A program made the position numbers and the translations under genes. The notes below the pieces were generated by a model. It had not been told where the DNA came from and did no database searches. It saw only the letters and a list, made by a program, of their open reading frames with translations. From Phenylobacterium haematophilum (GTDB taxonomy: Bacteria; Pseudomonadota; Alphaproteobacteria; Caulobacterales; Caulobacteraceae): 64,000 nucleotides of DNA. Every line of letters starts with the position of its first letter. Position 1 is the stretch's first letter. The stretch is taken from assembly GCF_014196295.1 (NCBI RefSeq), contig NZ_JACIDK010000005.1, forward strand, positions 124,001 through 188,000, read 5' to 3'. This document shows positions 29,022 through 37,121 of the stretch, piece by piece.

Positions 29022-30509
29022 TCAGAACCGATCCAGTTCGGGGAAGCGGACCTTGCCGCCGTGGATGTGCACGCGGCCGAGCTCGGCGCAGCGGCACAGC
29101 TTGGGGAACACCTTGCCGGGGTTCAGCAGGCCGTCCTCGTCGAACGCGCACTTCAGGCGCTGCTGCTGGTCGAGGTCGGCCGGCCCGAACTGGACCTCCA
29201 TCAGGTCGCGCTTCTCAACGCCAACCCCGTGCTCGCCGGTCAGCACCCCGCCGACCTCGACGCAGAGCGTCAGGATCGCCGCGCCCAGTTCTTCGGCCCG
29301 GTGCAGCTCGCCGGGGACGTCCGCGTCGTAGAGGATCAGCGGATGCAGATTGCCGTCGCCGGCGTGGAAGACATTGGCGATGCGCAGGCCGTACTGCTCC
29401 GACAGCTCGGTCATCCGCCGCAGCACGTGCGGCAGGGTTCCGCGCGGGATAGTCCCGTCCATGCAGTAGTAGTCGGGCGAGATCCGGCCCACCGCCGGGA
29501 ACGCCGCCTTGCGCCCGGCCCAGAAGCCCTTGCGCTCGTCCTCGCCCGTCGAGATGCGGAGGTAGCTGGCGCCGCAGTCCTCGCCGATCTCGCGCACCAC
29601 CTCGATCAGGTGGTCGACCTCGGCCGGCGGTCCGTCCAGTTCGATGATCAGCAGCGCCTCGACGTCGAGCGGATAGCCGACCTTCACGAACGCCTCGGCC
29701 GCGGCGATGGCCAGGCGGTCCATCATCTCCATGCCGGCCGGAATGATCCCGGCGGCGATCACCGCGGCGACGCAGGCGCCGGCCGCCTCGACCTCCTGGA
29801 AGCCCATCAACAGGGCGCGCTGGGTCTCCGGCGCCTGGAGGATGCGGACCGTCACCTCGGTCACCACGCCCAGCAGACCTTCCGAGCCGCAGACCACGCC
29901 CAGCAGGTCCAAACCCTGCGGGTCCAGGTGCTTGCCGCCCAGCCGCATCACCGTGCCGTCGATCAGCACCAGCTCGACGCCGAGCAGGTTGTTGGTGGTC
30001 ATGCCGTATTTCAGGCAGTGCACGCCGCCGGCGTTTTCGGCGACGTTGCCGCCGATCGAGCAGGCGATCTGGCTGGAGGGATCGGGCGCGTAATAGAACC
30101 CCTCGCCGGCCACCGCATGGGTCACCGACAGGTTGGTCACCCCCGGCTGCACCACCGCGCAACGGTTGGCGTAGTCGATGTCGAGGATGCGATTGAACTT
30201 GCCCATCCCCAGGATCACCCCGTCGGCCAGCGGCAGCGAGCCGCCCGACAGCGAGGTCCCGGCCCCGCGCGGCACCACCTTGAGGCCGACGCTGTGGCAG
30301 TAGGCCAGCACCCGGCTGACCTGGTCGACAGTGTCCGGCAGCACCACGATCATCGGCCGCTGGCGATAGGCGGTCAGGCCGTCGCACTCGTAGGCGGCCA
30401 GGCCGGCGTCGTCGTCGATCACGCCTTCGCCGGGGACGATCGCGCGCAGGGCGGCGACGAATTCGCCGCGACGGGCTAGCAGGCCCTGATCGGGCGCGGG
30501 CATCAGCAT
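29022..30509 (-). CDS. glcD: glycolate oxidase subunit GlcD, FAD-linked
   Basis: This 495-residue flavoprotein oxidises glycolate (or D-lactate-like substrates) as part of GlcDEF. It has the FAD-binding type 4 domain (VVPRGAGTSLSGGSLP, GGNVAENAGGVHCLKYGMT) and the C-terminal FAD oxidase domain with NVFHAGDGNLHPLI, GEHGVGVEKR and LLNPGKVFP. The start at 30509 gives the family N-terminus (MLMPAPDQGLLARR); in-frame starts up to 30593 have no better ribosome site. It is the first gene of glcD-glcE-glcF-cytochrome c. The divergent GntR gene and the inverted repeat at 30630-30650 suggest repression relieved by a glycolate-like ligand. Confidence 0.94.
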   Translation of the reverse strand: MLMPAPDQGLLARRGEFVAALRAIVPGEGVIDDDAGLAAYECDGLTAYRQRPMIVVLPDTVDQVSRVLAYCHSVGLKVVPRGAGTSLSGGSLPLADGVILGMGKFNRILDIDYANRCAVVQPGVTNLSVTHAVAGEGFYYAPDPSSQIACSIGGNVAENAGGVHCLKYGMTTNNLLGVELVLIDGTVMRLGGKHLDPQGLDLLGVVCGSEGLLGVVTEVTVRILQAPETQRALLMGFQEVEAAGACVAAVIAAGIIPAGMEMMDRLAIAAAEAFVKVGYPLDVEALLIIELDGPPAEVDHLIEVVREIGEDCGASYLRISTGEDERKGFWAGRKAAFPAVGRISPDYYCMDGTIPRGTLPHVLRRMTELSEQYGLRIANVFHAGDGNLHPLILYDADVPGELHRAEELGAAILTLCVEVGGVLTGEHGVGVEKRDLMEVQFGPADLDQQQRLKCAFDEDGLLNPGKVFPKLCRCAELGRVHIHGGKVRFPELDRF

Positions 30510-30629
30510 GGCTGCGCCGATCTCAACATGGCCGCCCGGCCTCCCCGCTCGAACTGACGGCTCGACATAGCCCGGCCGGTCGGCCATGACCACCGCCGCG
30601 GCGCCTCATGCTTCCCCTAGGTGAGCCCA

Positions 30630-30650
30630 TTTCGTATACTGAATACGAAA
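30630..30650. promoter_or_regulatory. perfect inverted repeat, likely operator of the GntR regulator
   Basis: TTTCGTAT (30630-30637) and ATACGAAA (30643-30650) are perfect 8-bp arms around a 5-bp centre. They lie in the divergent gap between glcD and the GntR gene, 35 bases before the regulator ATG. The GTATAC at the left arm is like cores bound by FCD-type GntR proteins. It could control both genes. Confidence 0.6.
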
Positions 30651-30685
30651 ACCCGGCTCGGTGGCTGGGCTTAGGCGTGGATTTC

Positions 30686-31423
30686 ATGGACGGCGATTTT
30701 CCCCTGGGCGACCCGCATGGCGCCACGCCGACTACGCTGAAGTCGCATATCCTGCGCCTGCTGCGCCAGGCGATCCTGTCGGGGCGCTATCCGCCAGGCT
30801 CGCGCCTCAACGAGAGTCAGTTGGCCCGCGAGTTCAGCATCAGCCGCATCCCGATCCGCGAGGCGCTGATGCAGCTGCAGGAAAGCGGCCTGGTCACCAA
30901 CCATGCCCGCCGCGGCATGTTCGTCACCCGCCTGACCGACGAGGACGTCCAGCGCATCAACAGCATCCGCGTGGTTCTGGAGGCCGAGGCCCTGCGCCTG
31001 TGCCGCGCCAACATGACCAAGGCCGCCGCCGCGCGGCTCAGCGCCATGGTCGCGCAGATGGAGGCCTGGGAGGTGGGCGACCGGCCGGCCGGGGCCACCA
31101 CCGACTTCGAATTTCACCGCGAGATCTGGGCGCTGTCGGGCAATCCGTACCTGGCGCGCACCCTCGACTCCCTGTGCACCGTGCTCTTCGCCCATGCCGC
31201 CCAGGACCGCGGCGAGACCATCAAGTGGCGCCTGAACCGTCATCGCGGACTTCTGGATGTGGTTTTGGGCCGCACCAACGTCTCGCCAGAGGACGCCGTG
31301 ATTGCACACCTGAGGGTCTCCTATGACGAGCCGGAGAAGTTCTCCAGCTACGCCGCGACGCAACGGACCGACGCGCCGGCCGTTGACCGCTCGCGGCCCA
31401 AACGCCGGACCGAAGCACGATGA
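30686..31423 (+). CDS. GntR family (FCD subgroup) transcriptional regulator, GlcC-like
   Basis: This 245-residue regulator has an N-terminal winged helix (about residues 15-80: LRQAILSGRYPPGSRLNESQLA, ISRIPIREALMQLQESGLV) and an all-helical FCD ligand-binding domain with the metal-type histidine of FEFHREIW and a later NRHR. It is divergent from glcD, as glcC is in E. coli, so it probably controls glycolate oxidation. The ATG at 30686 is chosen because the start at 30608 would put the inverted repeat inside the gene. Its stop overlaps the next cytochrome c start as ATGA. Confidence 0.86.
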   Translation: MDGDFPLGDPHGATPTTLKSHILRLLRQAILSGRYPPGSRLNESQLAREFSISRIPIREALMQLQESGLVTNHARRGMFVTRLTDEDVQRINSIRVVLEAEALRLCRANMTKAAAARLSAMVAQMEAWEVGDRPAGATTDFEFHREIWALSGNPYLARTLDSLCTVLFAHAAQDRGETIKWRLNRHRGLLDVVLGRTNVSPEDAVIAHLRVSYDEPEKFSSYAATQRTDAPAVDRSRPKRRTEAR

Positions 31424-31812
31424 GCAGGATCGTCCCGATGACCCCACGCAACATTCTTGGCCTGGCCGCCGGCTTCGCCCTCGCCACCGGCCTCGCCACC
31501 TCGGCCGCCGCCCAGGTGCAGGGCGAGACGGTGTTCAAGCAGCAGTGCGGGACCTGCCACGCCATCGCCCCCGGCGGCCCGGCCAAGCTCGGCCCGCCGC
31601 TCAAGGGCATGGTCGGGCGCAAGGCCGCGACGGTGCCGGGCTACGCCTATTCCAAGGCATTGAGCGGCTGGGGCCAGACCTGGACCACCGCCAACCTCGA
31701 CAAGTACCTGGCCAAGCCGTCGGCCGTCGTTCCGGGCGGCAAGATGCTGGTCGGGGTGGCGAACGCCGATCAGCGCGCGGCGGTCATCGCCTATCTCGCA
31801 ACCCAGAAGTAG
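31420..31812 (+). CDS. class I c-type cytochrome
   Basis: This 130-residue periplasmic cytochrome has a signal peptide (ending TSAAA). The heme site CGTCH is at residues 43-47 and the likely axial methionine is M109 in PGGKM. The fold and spacing resemble mitochondrial-type cytochrome c (GPPLKGMVGRKAA, YSKAL, YLAKP). The ATG at 31420 overlaps the GntR stop; an in-frame ATG at 31438 with AGGA 8 bases upstream is an alternative start. It is cotranscribed with the glycolate regulator. With the small cytochrome at 26229, it brackets the glc locus. Confidence 0.9.
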   Translation: MSRIVPMTPRNILGLAAGFALATGLATSAAAQVQGETVFKQQCGTCHAIAPGGPAKLGPPLKGMVGRKAATVPGYAYSKALSGWGQTWTTANLDKYLAKPSAVVPGGKMLVGVANADQRAAVIAYLATQK

Positions 31813-31833
31813 CCGCCAACTCCCAGGTGACTC

Positions 31834-32307
31834 ATGAACACGCTTGAAGTCGGGCCGGGGGCCCGCCCCACCGGGGCGCCGCCGCACGCCTGCCCGACGC
31901 CCCGCGCGCCAGACTACCATGCGCTGGGGACGTTCTCGGAAACGTGGGCTTTCCTGGAGTACTTCATCGACCGCTGCCTGCAGGCCGGCGGCGGCGAGAC
32001 CGCCAGCGACCGACCGCTGAGCCTGGCCGCCCGGCTCGACGCGCTGGAGCGCCTCGACCACGGCTCTCAAGGTGTCGAGGCCGCCGCCCTAATCTCCGAT
32101 ACGCGCGCGCTGGCCGACCGCCGCCAAAATGCGCTGCAGGACCTGGCCCGCGCCAGCCTCCAACGCATGGGCCTGGGCCAGTTCGACATCGACGGCGCCC
32201 TGCCGCATGACGGCGACAAGACGCTCGAGGCCCTGCACATGCGGACCTGCGACTTGGTCCGCCGCACGGTGATGCTGCTGTGCGCCCTGCAAAAAGCCGG
32301 GCGCTGA
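31834..32307 (+). CDS. hypothetical protein (157 aa)
   Basis: This 157-residue protein has no signal peptide or membrane span. After a proline-rich N-terminus (about 1-28) it is predicted mostly helical, with many leucines and alanines and several conserved-looking charged pairs. A segment near residues 33-48 (TFSETWAFLEYFIDRC) is amphipathic. AGGTGA lies 6 bases before the ATG. It follows the cytochrome c gene by 21 bases on the same strand, so cotranscription is likely. It converges with coaBC. I recognise no family and assign no function. Confidence 0.65.
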   Translation: MNTLEVGPGARPTGAPPHACPTPRAPDYHALGTFSETWAFLEYFIDRCLQAGGGETASDRPLSLAARLDALERLDHGSQGVEAAALISDTRALADRRQNALQDLARASLQRMGLGQFDIDGALPHDGDKTLEALHMRTCDLVRRTVMLLCALQKAGR

Positions 32308-32311
32308 GGGC

Positions 32312-33505
32312 TCAACCCAGCGCCTGCGCCATCCGCTCGGCGAGCTTGCGGGCCACCTCGGATTTGGCGGTCCGGTCCCAGCGTTCGACGCCGTCCGTAG
32401 TGACGATGGAGACGGCGTTATCGTCGCCCCCCATGGTGCCGGCGACGCTGACGTCGTTGGCGACGATCCAGTCGCACCCCTTCTTGGCGAGCTTGGCCTT
32501 GGCGTAGGCCTCGACGTCGTTGGTCTCGGCCGCGAAACCGACCACCAGGGCCGGGCGGCGCGGCGACTTCGACAGCGTCGCCAGAATGTCTGGGTTCTCG
32601 ACCAGGCTGATCGTAGGCGGCCCGGCGGCGCCCTTCTTCATCTTGGTTCCGGCGGCGCTTTCCGGGCGCCAGTCGGACACCGCCGCGACGCAGACCGCTA
32701 TGTCGGCCGGCAGCGCCGCCTCGCAGGCGGACAGCATCTCGCGGGCGGTCTCGATATCGACGCGCTTGACCCCGACCGGGGTCGGGACCGCGACAGGGCC
32801 GGCGACGAGGGTCACCTCCGCCCCCAGCTCGGCCAGGGCCTGGGCGATCGCGAAGCCCTGCTTGCCGCTGGACCTGTTCGTCAGCACACGGACGGGATCG
32901 ATCGGTTCGGCAGTGGGACCGGCGGTGACGATCGCCCGCTTGCCGGCCAGCGGCCGCGCAGCCGGGCCCTCCAACGCCGCCAGGATCGCCTCGAATATGA
33001 CCGGAGGCTCGGCCAACCGCCCGAAGCCGTATTCGCCGCAGGCCATGGCGCCTTCGTCGGGCCCCACGAAAAGCACGCCGTCGGCCTTCAGCTGGGCGAC
33101 GTTGCGGCGGGTGGCCGGATGCTCCCACATGCGCACGTTCATCGCCGGGGCCATCAGCACCGGCTTGTCAGTGGCCAGCAGCGTGGTCGAGGCCAGGTCG
33201 TTGGCGTGGCCGTGCACGGCCTTGGCGATCAGGTCCGCGGTGGCCGGGGCCACGACGACCAGGTCGGCCGAGCGCGAAAGCTCGATGTGGCCCATCTCGG
33301 CCTCGTCGGTCAGCGAGAACAATTCGGAATAGACCTTGTCCTCGCTGATCGCGGCCAGCGACAGCGGGGTGACGAACTGCTCGCCGGCCCTGGTCAGGAT
33401 CGGCCGCACGCCGATGCCCGCCTTGCGCAGCAGCCTGGTCAGTTCCAGCGCCTTGTAGGCCGCGATGCCGCCACCGACTATCAGGAGAATCCGCTTGTCC
33501 GACAA
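32312..33505 (-). CDS. coaBC: bifunctional phosphopantothenoylcysteine synthetase/decarboxylase
   Basis: CoaBC makes 4'-phosphopantetheine for coenzyme A: it joins phosphopantothenate with cysteine and then decarboxylates the product. The N-terminal flavin-dependent decarboxylase half shows LIVGGGIAAYK, MGHIELSRSADL, PAMNVRMW and ACGEYGFGRLAEP (active-site cysteine). The C-terminal synthetase half shows TAGPTAEPIDPVR, ITNRSSGKQG-type LTNRSSGKQGF and VGFAAETND. The TTG at 33505 gives the usual N-terminus (SDKRILLIVGG) and has GGAGGGG 9 bases upstream; an in-frame ATG at 33547 has no good ribosome site. Confidence 0.95.
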   Translation of the reverse strand: MSDKRILLIVGGGIAAYKALELTRLLRKAGIGVRPILTRAGEQFVTPLSLAAISEDKVYSELFSLTDEAEMGHIELSRSADLVVVAPATADLIAKAVHGHANDLASTTLLATDKPVLMAPAMNVRMWEHPATRRNVAQLKADGVLFVGPDEGAMACGEYGFGRLAEPPVIFEAILAALEGPAARPLAGKRAIVTAGPTAEPIDPVRVLTNRSSGKQGFAIAQALAELGAEVTLVAGPVAVPTPVGVKRVDIETAREMLSACEAALPADIAVCVAAVSDWRPESAAGTKMKKGAAGPPTISLVENPDILATLSKSPRRPALVVGFAAETNDVEAYAKAKLAKKGCDWIVANDVSVAGTMGGDDNAVSIVTTDGVERWDRTAKSEVARKLAERMAQALG

Positions 33506-33620
33506 GGCTTCGTGCCCCTCCGCAATGGTGGTCCGGTCATAGGCCATACGAAGCAGCTGGACAAACGCCGGTTTCCGTTCTTAATTTGTTCCGCAACTTG
33601 GCCGTGAGAGGGAGAGAACA

Positions 33621-34154
33621 GTGGCTAAGTATAAGATTGCGTTGAGCCTGGGCCTCGCCCTGATCCTGACCGCCGCCTGCGAGCGGCCTTCCGCCGTCGC
33701 CCAGAAGGACGAGTCGCCGCAGGCGTCAGAGGCACGCCAGTTCGCGGCCGCGCCGCCCTCTCGCTCGGCGGGCTCGACCCGCGTGGACCAGCCGGTCCGC
33801 GAACTCGACGGCCGCCCGATCTGGTCGGCGAGCCGCCGCGGCACCGCCGAGGAGAACGCTCAGCGGGCCTTTGACCGCAATGGCGAGGCGTTCGGCGCCC
33901 GCGACCTCGACGACTTCGTGCGCAAGGCCCATGCCTTCATCGAAAAGCCGCCGGCCGGGACCCAGCGGCTGACGCGTGCGAACGGCGACGTGCTGCTCTA
34001 CGACCCCAAAGGCAACGTCTTCGCCGTCGCCACCAAGGAAGGCGCGCCGCGCACCATGTTCAAGCCCGACGAGGGCGCCGCCTATTGGGACGAACAAAAG
34101 GCCCGCCAGGCGCGGCAGGCCTCGCGCAGCGGCGCCGACAACGGCGAGAGCTGA
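33621..34154 (+). CDS. lipoprotein with a polymorphic-toxin-like C-terminal domain
   Basis: This 177-residue protein has a lipoprotein signal (LTAAC, lipidated cysteine C20). A disordered linker follows to about residue 60. The C-terminal 90 residues show the pattern FDRNGEAFG, then RANGDVLLYDP, NVFAV, RTMFKP and YW. This pattern resembles C-terminal tips of bacterial polymorphic toxins with an RNase-type (colicin/CdiA/Rhs) fold, and short lipoproteins of this kind occur in Caulobacterales. The resemblance is from memory of motif patterns, not a search. No immunity-type gene is adjacent. It starts with GTG 33621 after GGGAGAG. A domesticated, non-toxic domain is quite possible. Confidence 0.65.
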   Translation: MAKYKIALSLGLALILTAACERPSAVAQKDESPQASEARQFAAAPPSRSAGSTRVDQPVRELDGRPIWSASRRGTAEENAQRAFDRNGEAFGARDLDDFVRKAHAFIEKPPAGTQRLTRANGDVLLYDPKGNVFAVATKEGAPRTMFKPDEGAAYWDEQKARQARQASRSGADNGES

Positions 34155-34158
34155 TCAC

Positions 34159-34174
34159 TCAAACAAATGTTCGA
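34159..34174. promoter_or_regulatory. palindromic operator-like site, second copy
   Basis: TCAAACAAATGTTCGA is the exact reverse complement of the site at 3849-3864. It lies 71 bases before the ATG of another MDR oxidoreductase gene. The 16-bp identity at two unlinked, functionally similar genes supports a shared repressor, probably of the TetR type. Confidence 0.55.
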
Positions 34175-34245
34175 ACCGCCCCTTTCGTCGCTTCCGCCCC
34201 TGCGCTAGCGTCCGCGCCAATCAATTGCAGACGCGGGAGACGGAC

Positions 34246-35247
34246 ATGAAAGCGGTGCTCAGCAAGGTGACGGGCGGCCCCGAAACCCTGGTGTACGAGG
34301 ACGTGCCTGCGCCGGAGGCCAAGCCGGGCCACGCGGTGATCTCGGTCAAGGCTGTGGGCGTGAACTTCCCCGACGTGCTGATGATCGAGGACAAGTACCA
34401 GTCCAAGCCGCCTCGCCCGTTCTCGCCGGGCGGCGAGCTGTCGGGGGTGGTCAAAGCGGTCGGCGAGGGCGTCACCAACGTCAAGGTCGGCGACCGCATC
34501 CTGGCCAACACCGGCTCCGGCGGCATGGCCGAGGAAGTCCTGCTGCCGGCCAACCGCCTGTGGCACATCCCCGACTCGATGCCGCACGACATCGCCGCGG
34601 CGTTCATCCTCACCTACGGCACCTCGTGGCACTCGCTGAAGGACCGCGCCGACCTGAAGGCCGGCGAGACCCTGCTGGTCCTGGGCGCGGCTGGCGGCGT
34701 CGGCCTGGCGGCCGTCGAACTGGGCAAGGCGATGGGCGCGCGGGTGATCGCGGCCTGCTCCAGCCAGGAAAAGGTCGATCTGGCGATCAAGCACGGCGCC
34801 GACGCCGGGGTGGTCTATGGCCGCGGCCCGTTCGACCGCGACGGCCAGAAGGCGCTGGGCCAGCTGTTCAAGGAGGCCGGCGGCGAACATGGCTTCGACG
34901 TGATCTATGACGCCATCGGCGGCGACTACGCCGAGCCTGCCCTGCGTTCGATCGCCTGGGAAGGCCGCTATCTGGTGGTCGGTTTCGCGGCCGGAGACAT
35001 TCCGAAGATCCCGCTGAACCTGGCGCTGCTGAAGGGCTGCCAGATCGTCGGCGTGTTCTGGGGCACCTGGGCGGCGCGCAATCCCGAACTGTTCGCCAAG
35101 AGCATCGACGAACTGCTCGAGCTCTACGCCCAGGGCAAGGTCAAGCCGCACGTATCCGAGCGCTTCCCGCTCGAGCGCGGCGCCGACGCCATCGCCCACC
35201 TGGGCAGCCGTAAGGCCATGGGCAAGGTCGTCGTCACCGTCGACTGA
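34246..35247 (+). CDS. NADPH:quinone oxidoreductase family (MDR) protein
   Basis: This 333-residue cytoplasmic enzyme belongs to the quinone oxidoreductase branch of the MDR superfamily. It has VGVNFPDVLMIEDKYQ (near residue 38), PFSPGGELSGVV, GDRIL and the nucleotide-binding VLGAAGGVGLAAVELGKAMGARV (about 145-167). The C-terminal HVSERFPLE and GKVVVTV are typical. No structural zinc cysteines are present. GGGAGA precedes the ATG at 34246; the longer open frame runs back into the lipoprotein gene. The palindrome at 34159-34174 suggests repressor control. Its acceptor, an enal or a quinone, is not evident. Confidence 0.88.
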   Translation: MKAVLSKVTGGPETLVYEDVPAPEAKPGHAVISVKAVGVNFPDVLMIEDKYQSKPPRPFSPGGELSGVVKAVGEGVTNVKVGDRILANTGSGGMAEEVLLPANRLWHIPDSMPHDIAAAFILTYGTSWHSLKDRADLKAGETLLVLGAAGGVGLAAVELGKAMGARVIAACSSQEKVDLAIKHGADAGVVYGRGPFDRDGQKALGQLFKEAGGEHGFDVIYDAIGGDYAEPALRSIAWEGRYLVVGFAAGDIPKIPLNLALLKGCQIVGVFWGTWAARNPELFAKSIDELLELYAQGKVKPHVSERFPLERGADAIAHLGSRKAMGKVVVTVD

Positions 35248-35255
35248 CGACCGCG

Positions 35256-35290
35256 AAGTGGAAGCCGCCGAAACGGCTTCCACTTTCTCC
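35256..35290 (+). terminator. probable intrinsic terminator
   Basis: AAGTGGAAGCCG (35256-35267) and CGGCTTCCACTT (35274-35285) form a perfect 12-bp stem with a 6-base loop, 9 bases after the MDR stop. The following TCTCC is a weak T-tract. Confidence 0.6.
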
Positions 35291-35340
35291 CGCCCCGCCC
35301 TAGTTATCGCCGATCATATAAAAAAGATCGGGAGCGGAAT

Positions 35341-36195
35341 ATGGCGGGACGTCTGGACGGCAAGGTGGCGCTGATCACTGGCGGCGCATCGGGGATCGGG
35401 CTCGGCACGGTCGAGCTGTTCGTCGCCGAGGGCGCCCAGGTGGTGGCGGCCGACATCCAGGACGAAAAAGGCGCGATGCTGGAGAAGCGCTTCCCCGGCC
35501 AGGTCGTCTACGCCCACTGCGACGTCACCAGCGAAGCCGAGATCGAAGCCGCGCTGCAGAAGGCCAAGACCGAGTTCGGCGGCCTCGACATCCTGTTCAA
35601 CAACGCCGGCATCTCCGACCGCATGACCTCGATCGGCGAGATCACCGCCGACGGCTGGAGCTGGATCTTCGACATCCTCGTGCGCGGCCCGGCTCTGGGC
35701 ATGAAGCACGCCGTGCCGCTGATGCTGGAGCGCGGCGGCGGCTCGATCATCAACACCGCTTCGATCGCCGGGCTGCAGGCCGGCTTCGGCCCGATCGCCT
35801 ATTCGACCGCCAAGGCCGGCGTCATCCACATGAGCCGCGTGGCGGCGGCCCAGCTGTCGCCGCAGAAGATCCGCGTCAACGCCATCTGCCCGGGCCTCAT
35901 CGCCACCTCGATCTTCGGCGCCTCCTTCGGCCTGCCGCGCGAGGTCGCCGACCAGATGGCCGCCCGCGTCGCCGAGAACGCCGCCGCGGCTCAGCCGGTG
36001 CCGAAGGCGGGCCTGCCCGACGACATCGCCCAGGCGGCGCTCTACCTCGCCTCCGACGCCGCAGCGTTCGTCTCGGGCACGCACCTTGTGGTCGACGGCG
36101 GCATCACCGTCGGAGGGCGCCATTCCTGGGACCCGAACATGGTCTCGCCCTTCGCCACCATCCTGGGCGACCTGACGCCGCCGGCCCAGTCTTGA
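35341..36195 (+). CDS. short-chain dehydrogenase/reductase
   Basis: This 284-residue classical SDR has the cofactor motif TGGASGIG (residues 14-21), NNAG near residue 87 and the catalytic serine in IINTASIAG with YSTAK as the tyrosine-lysine pair. The DI after the second strand (AADIQ) suggests NAD(H) preference. A C-terminal extension of about 25 residues follows the usual VVDGGITVG. GGGAG precedes the ATG. The downstream transporter overlaps its stop as TTGA. The substrate cannot be told. Confidence 0.88.
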   Translation: MAGRLDGKVALITGGASGIGLGTVELFVAEGAQVVAADIQDEKGAMLEKRFPGQVVYAHCDVTSEAEIEAALQKAKTEFGGLDILFNNAGISDRMTSIGEITADGWSWIFDILVRGPALGMKHAVPLMLERGGGSIINTASIAGLQAGFGPIAYSTAKAGVIHMSRVAAAQLSPQKIRVNAICPGLIATSIFGASFGLPREVADQMAARVAENAAAAQPVPKAGLPDDIAQAALYLASDAAAFVSGTHLVVDGGITVGGRHSWDPNMVSPFATILGDLTPPAQS

Positions 36196-37121
36196 GCGAG
36201 AGCGCCGGCAAGCCGCGCCTGGACCACAACGTCGAGGGGGCCCTCTGGATGGTCGCCTCTGCGGTCGGGTTCACGGCCATGACCACCCTGATCAAGTATC
36301 TGGGCGACGACTATCCGGCCGCGCTGCAGACGTTCTATCGGCAGCTGGCCGGCTTCATCGTCCTGCTGCCGATCATCCTCAAGCGCCGCGGCGCGGCCTT
36401 CGCCACCACGCGGCCGGGCATCCTTATCTTCCGCTCCGCCGCCGGCACGCTGGGGATGATCCTGTCGTTCTACGCCTTCCAGAAGATGCCGCTGGCCGAC
36501 GCCAACGCGCTGTCCTTCACCCGCACGCTCTGGCTGGTGCCGCTGGCGGCGCTGGTCGTCCGAGAAACGGTCGGACCTCTGCGCATCGGCGCGGCCGTGG
36601 TGGGCTTCATCGGCGTGCTGATCATGCTGCGACCCGGCTCAGGCGGCGAGTTCGCGATCGGCTGGCCCGCAGCGGCGATGCTGGCCTCGTCCTTCCTGTT
36701 CGCCCTGACCATCACCGGGATGAAGGTGATGACCCGCGACCACTCGCCGACCGTGCTGTTGGTCTGGTCCGCGACGCTCGGCCTCGTCATGGGCATTCCC
36801 GGGGCGATCTTCACATGGCGCTGGCCTGAGCCTGTGGACCTGGCGCTGCTGGCGGCGATGGGCGTGCTCGGGACCATCACCCAGGGCTGCTACATCAAGG
36901 GCATGGCCATCGGCGACGCCGCGGCCATGGCCCCGATCGACTACATCCGCCTGGTGTTCACGGTGCTCGTCGGGGTGACCCTGTTTCACGAAATCCCGAC
37001 CATCTGGACCATCGCCGGCGCTGGGGTCGTGGTCGCCTCGACGCTGCTGATCACCTGGCGGGAGGCCGCGTTGAACCGGGCGGCCCGCAAGGTCAGCGCC
37101 GGAGAGGAGGCGGCCGGCTAG
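36192..37121 (+). CDS. DMT superfamily (EamA) transporter
   Basis: This 309-residue inner membrane protein has ten predicted transmembrane helices arranged as two EamA repeats (about residues 17-145 and 155-290). Such proteins export metabolites or amino acids. FRSAAGTLGMILSFYAFQKMPLADAN is typical of the family's first repeat (residues near 83-108). The TTG at 36192 overlaps the SDR stop by 4 bases, so the two genes are translationally coupled and may share a substrate pathway. Its 3' end overlaps the convergent DUF1232 gene by 4 bases. Confidence 0.88.
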   Translation: MSESAGKPRLDHNVEGALWMVASAVGFTAMTTLIKYLGDDYPAALQTFYRQLAGFIVLLPIILKRRGAAFATTRPGILIFRSAAGTLGMILSFYAFQKMPLADANALSFTRTLWLVPLAALVVRETVGPLRIGAAVVGFIGVLIMLRPGSGGEFAIGWPAAAMLASSFLFALTITGMKVMTRDHSPTVLLVWSATLGLVMGIPGAIFTWRWPEPVDLALLAAMGVLGTITQGCYIKGMAIGDAAAMAPIDYIRLVFTVLVGVTLFHEIPTIWTIAGAGVVVASTLLITWREAALNRAARKVSAGEEAAG

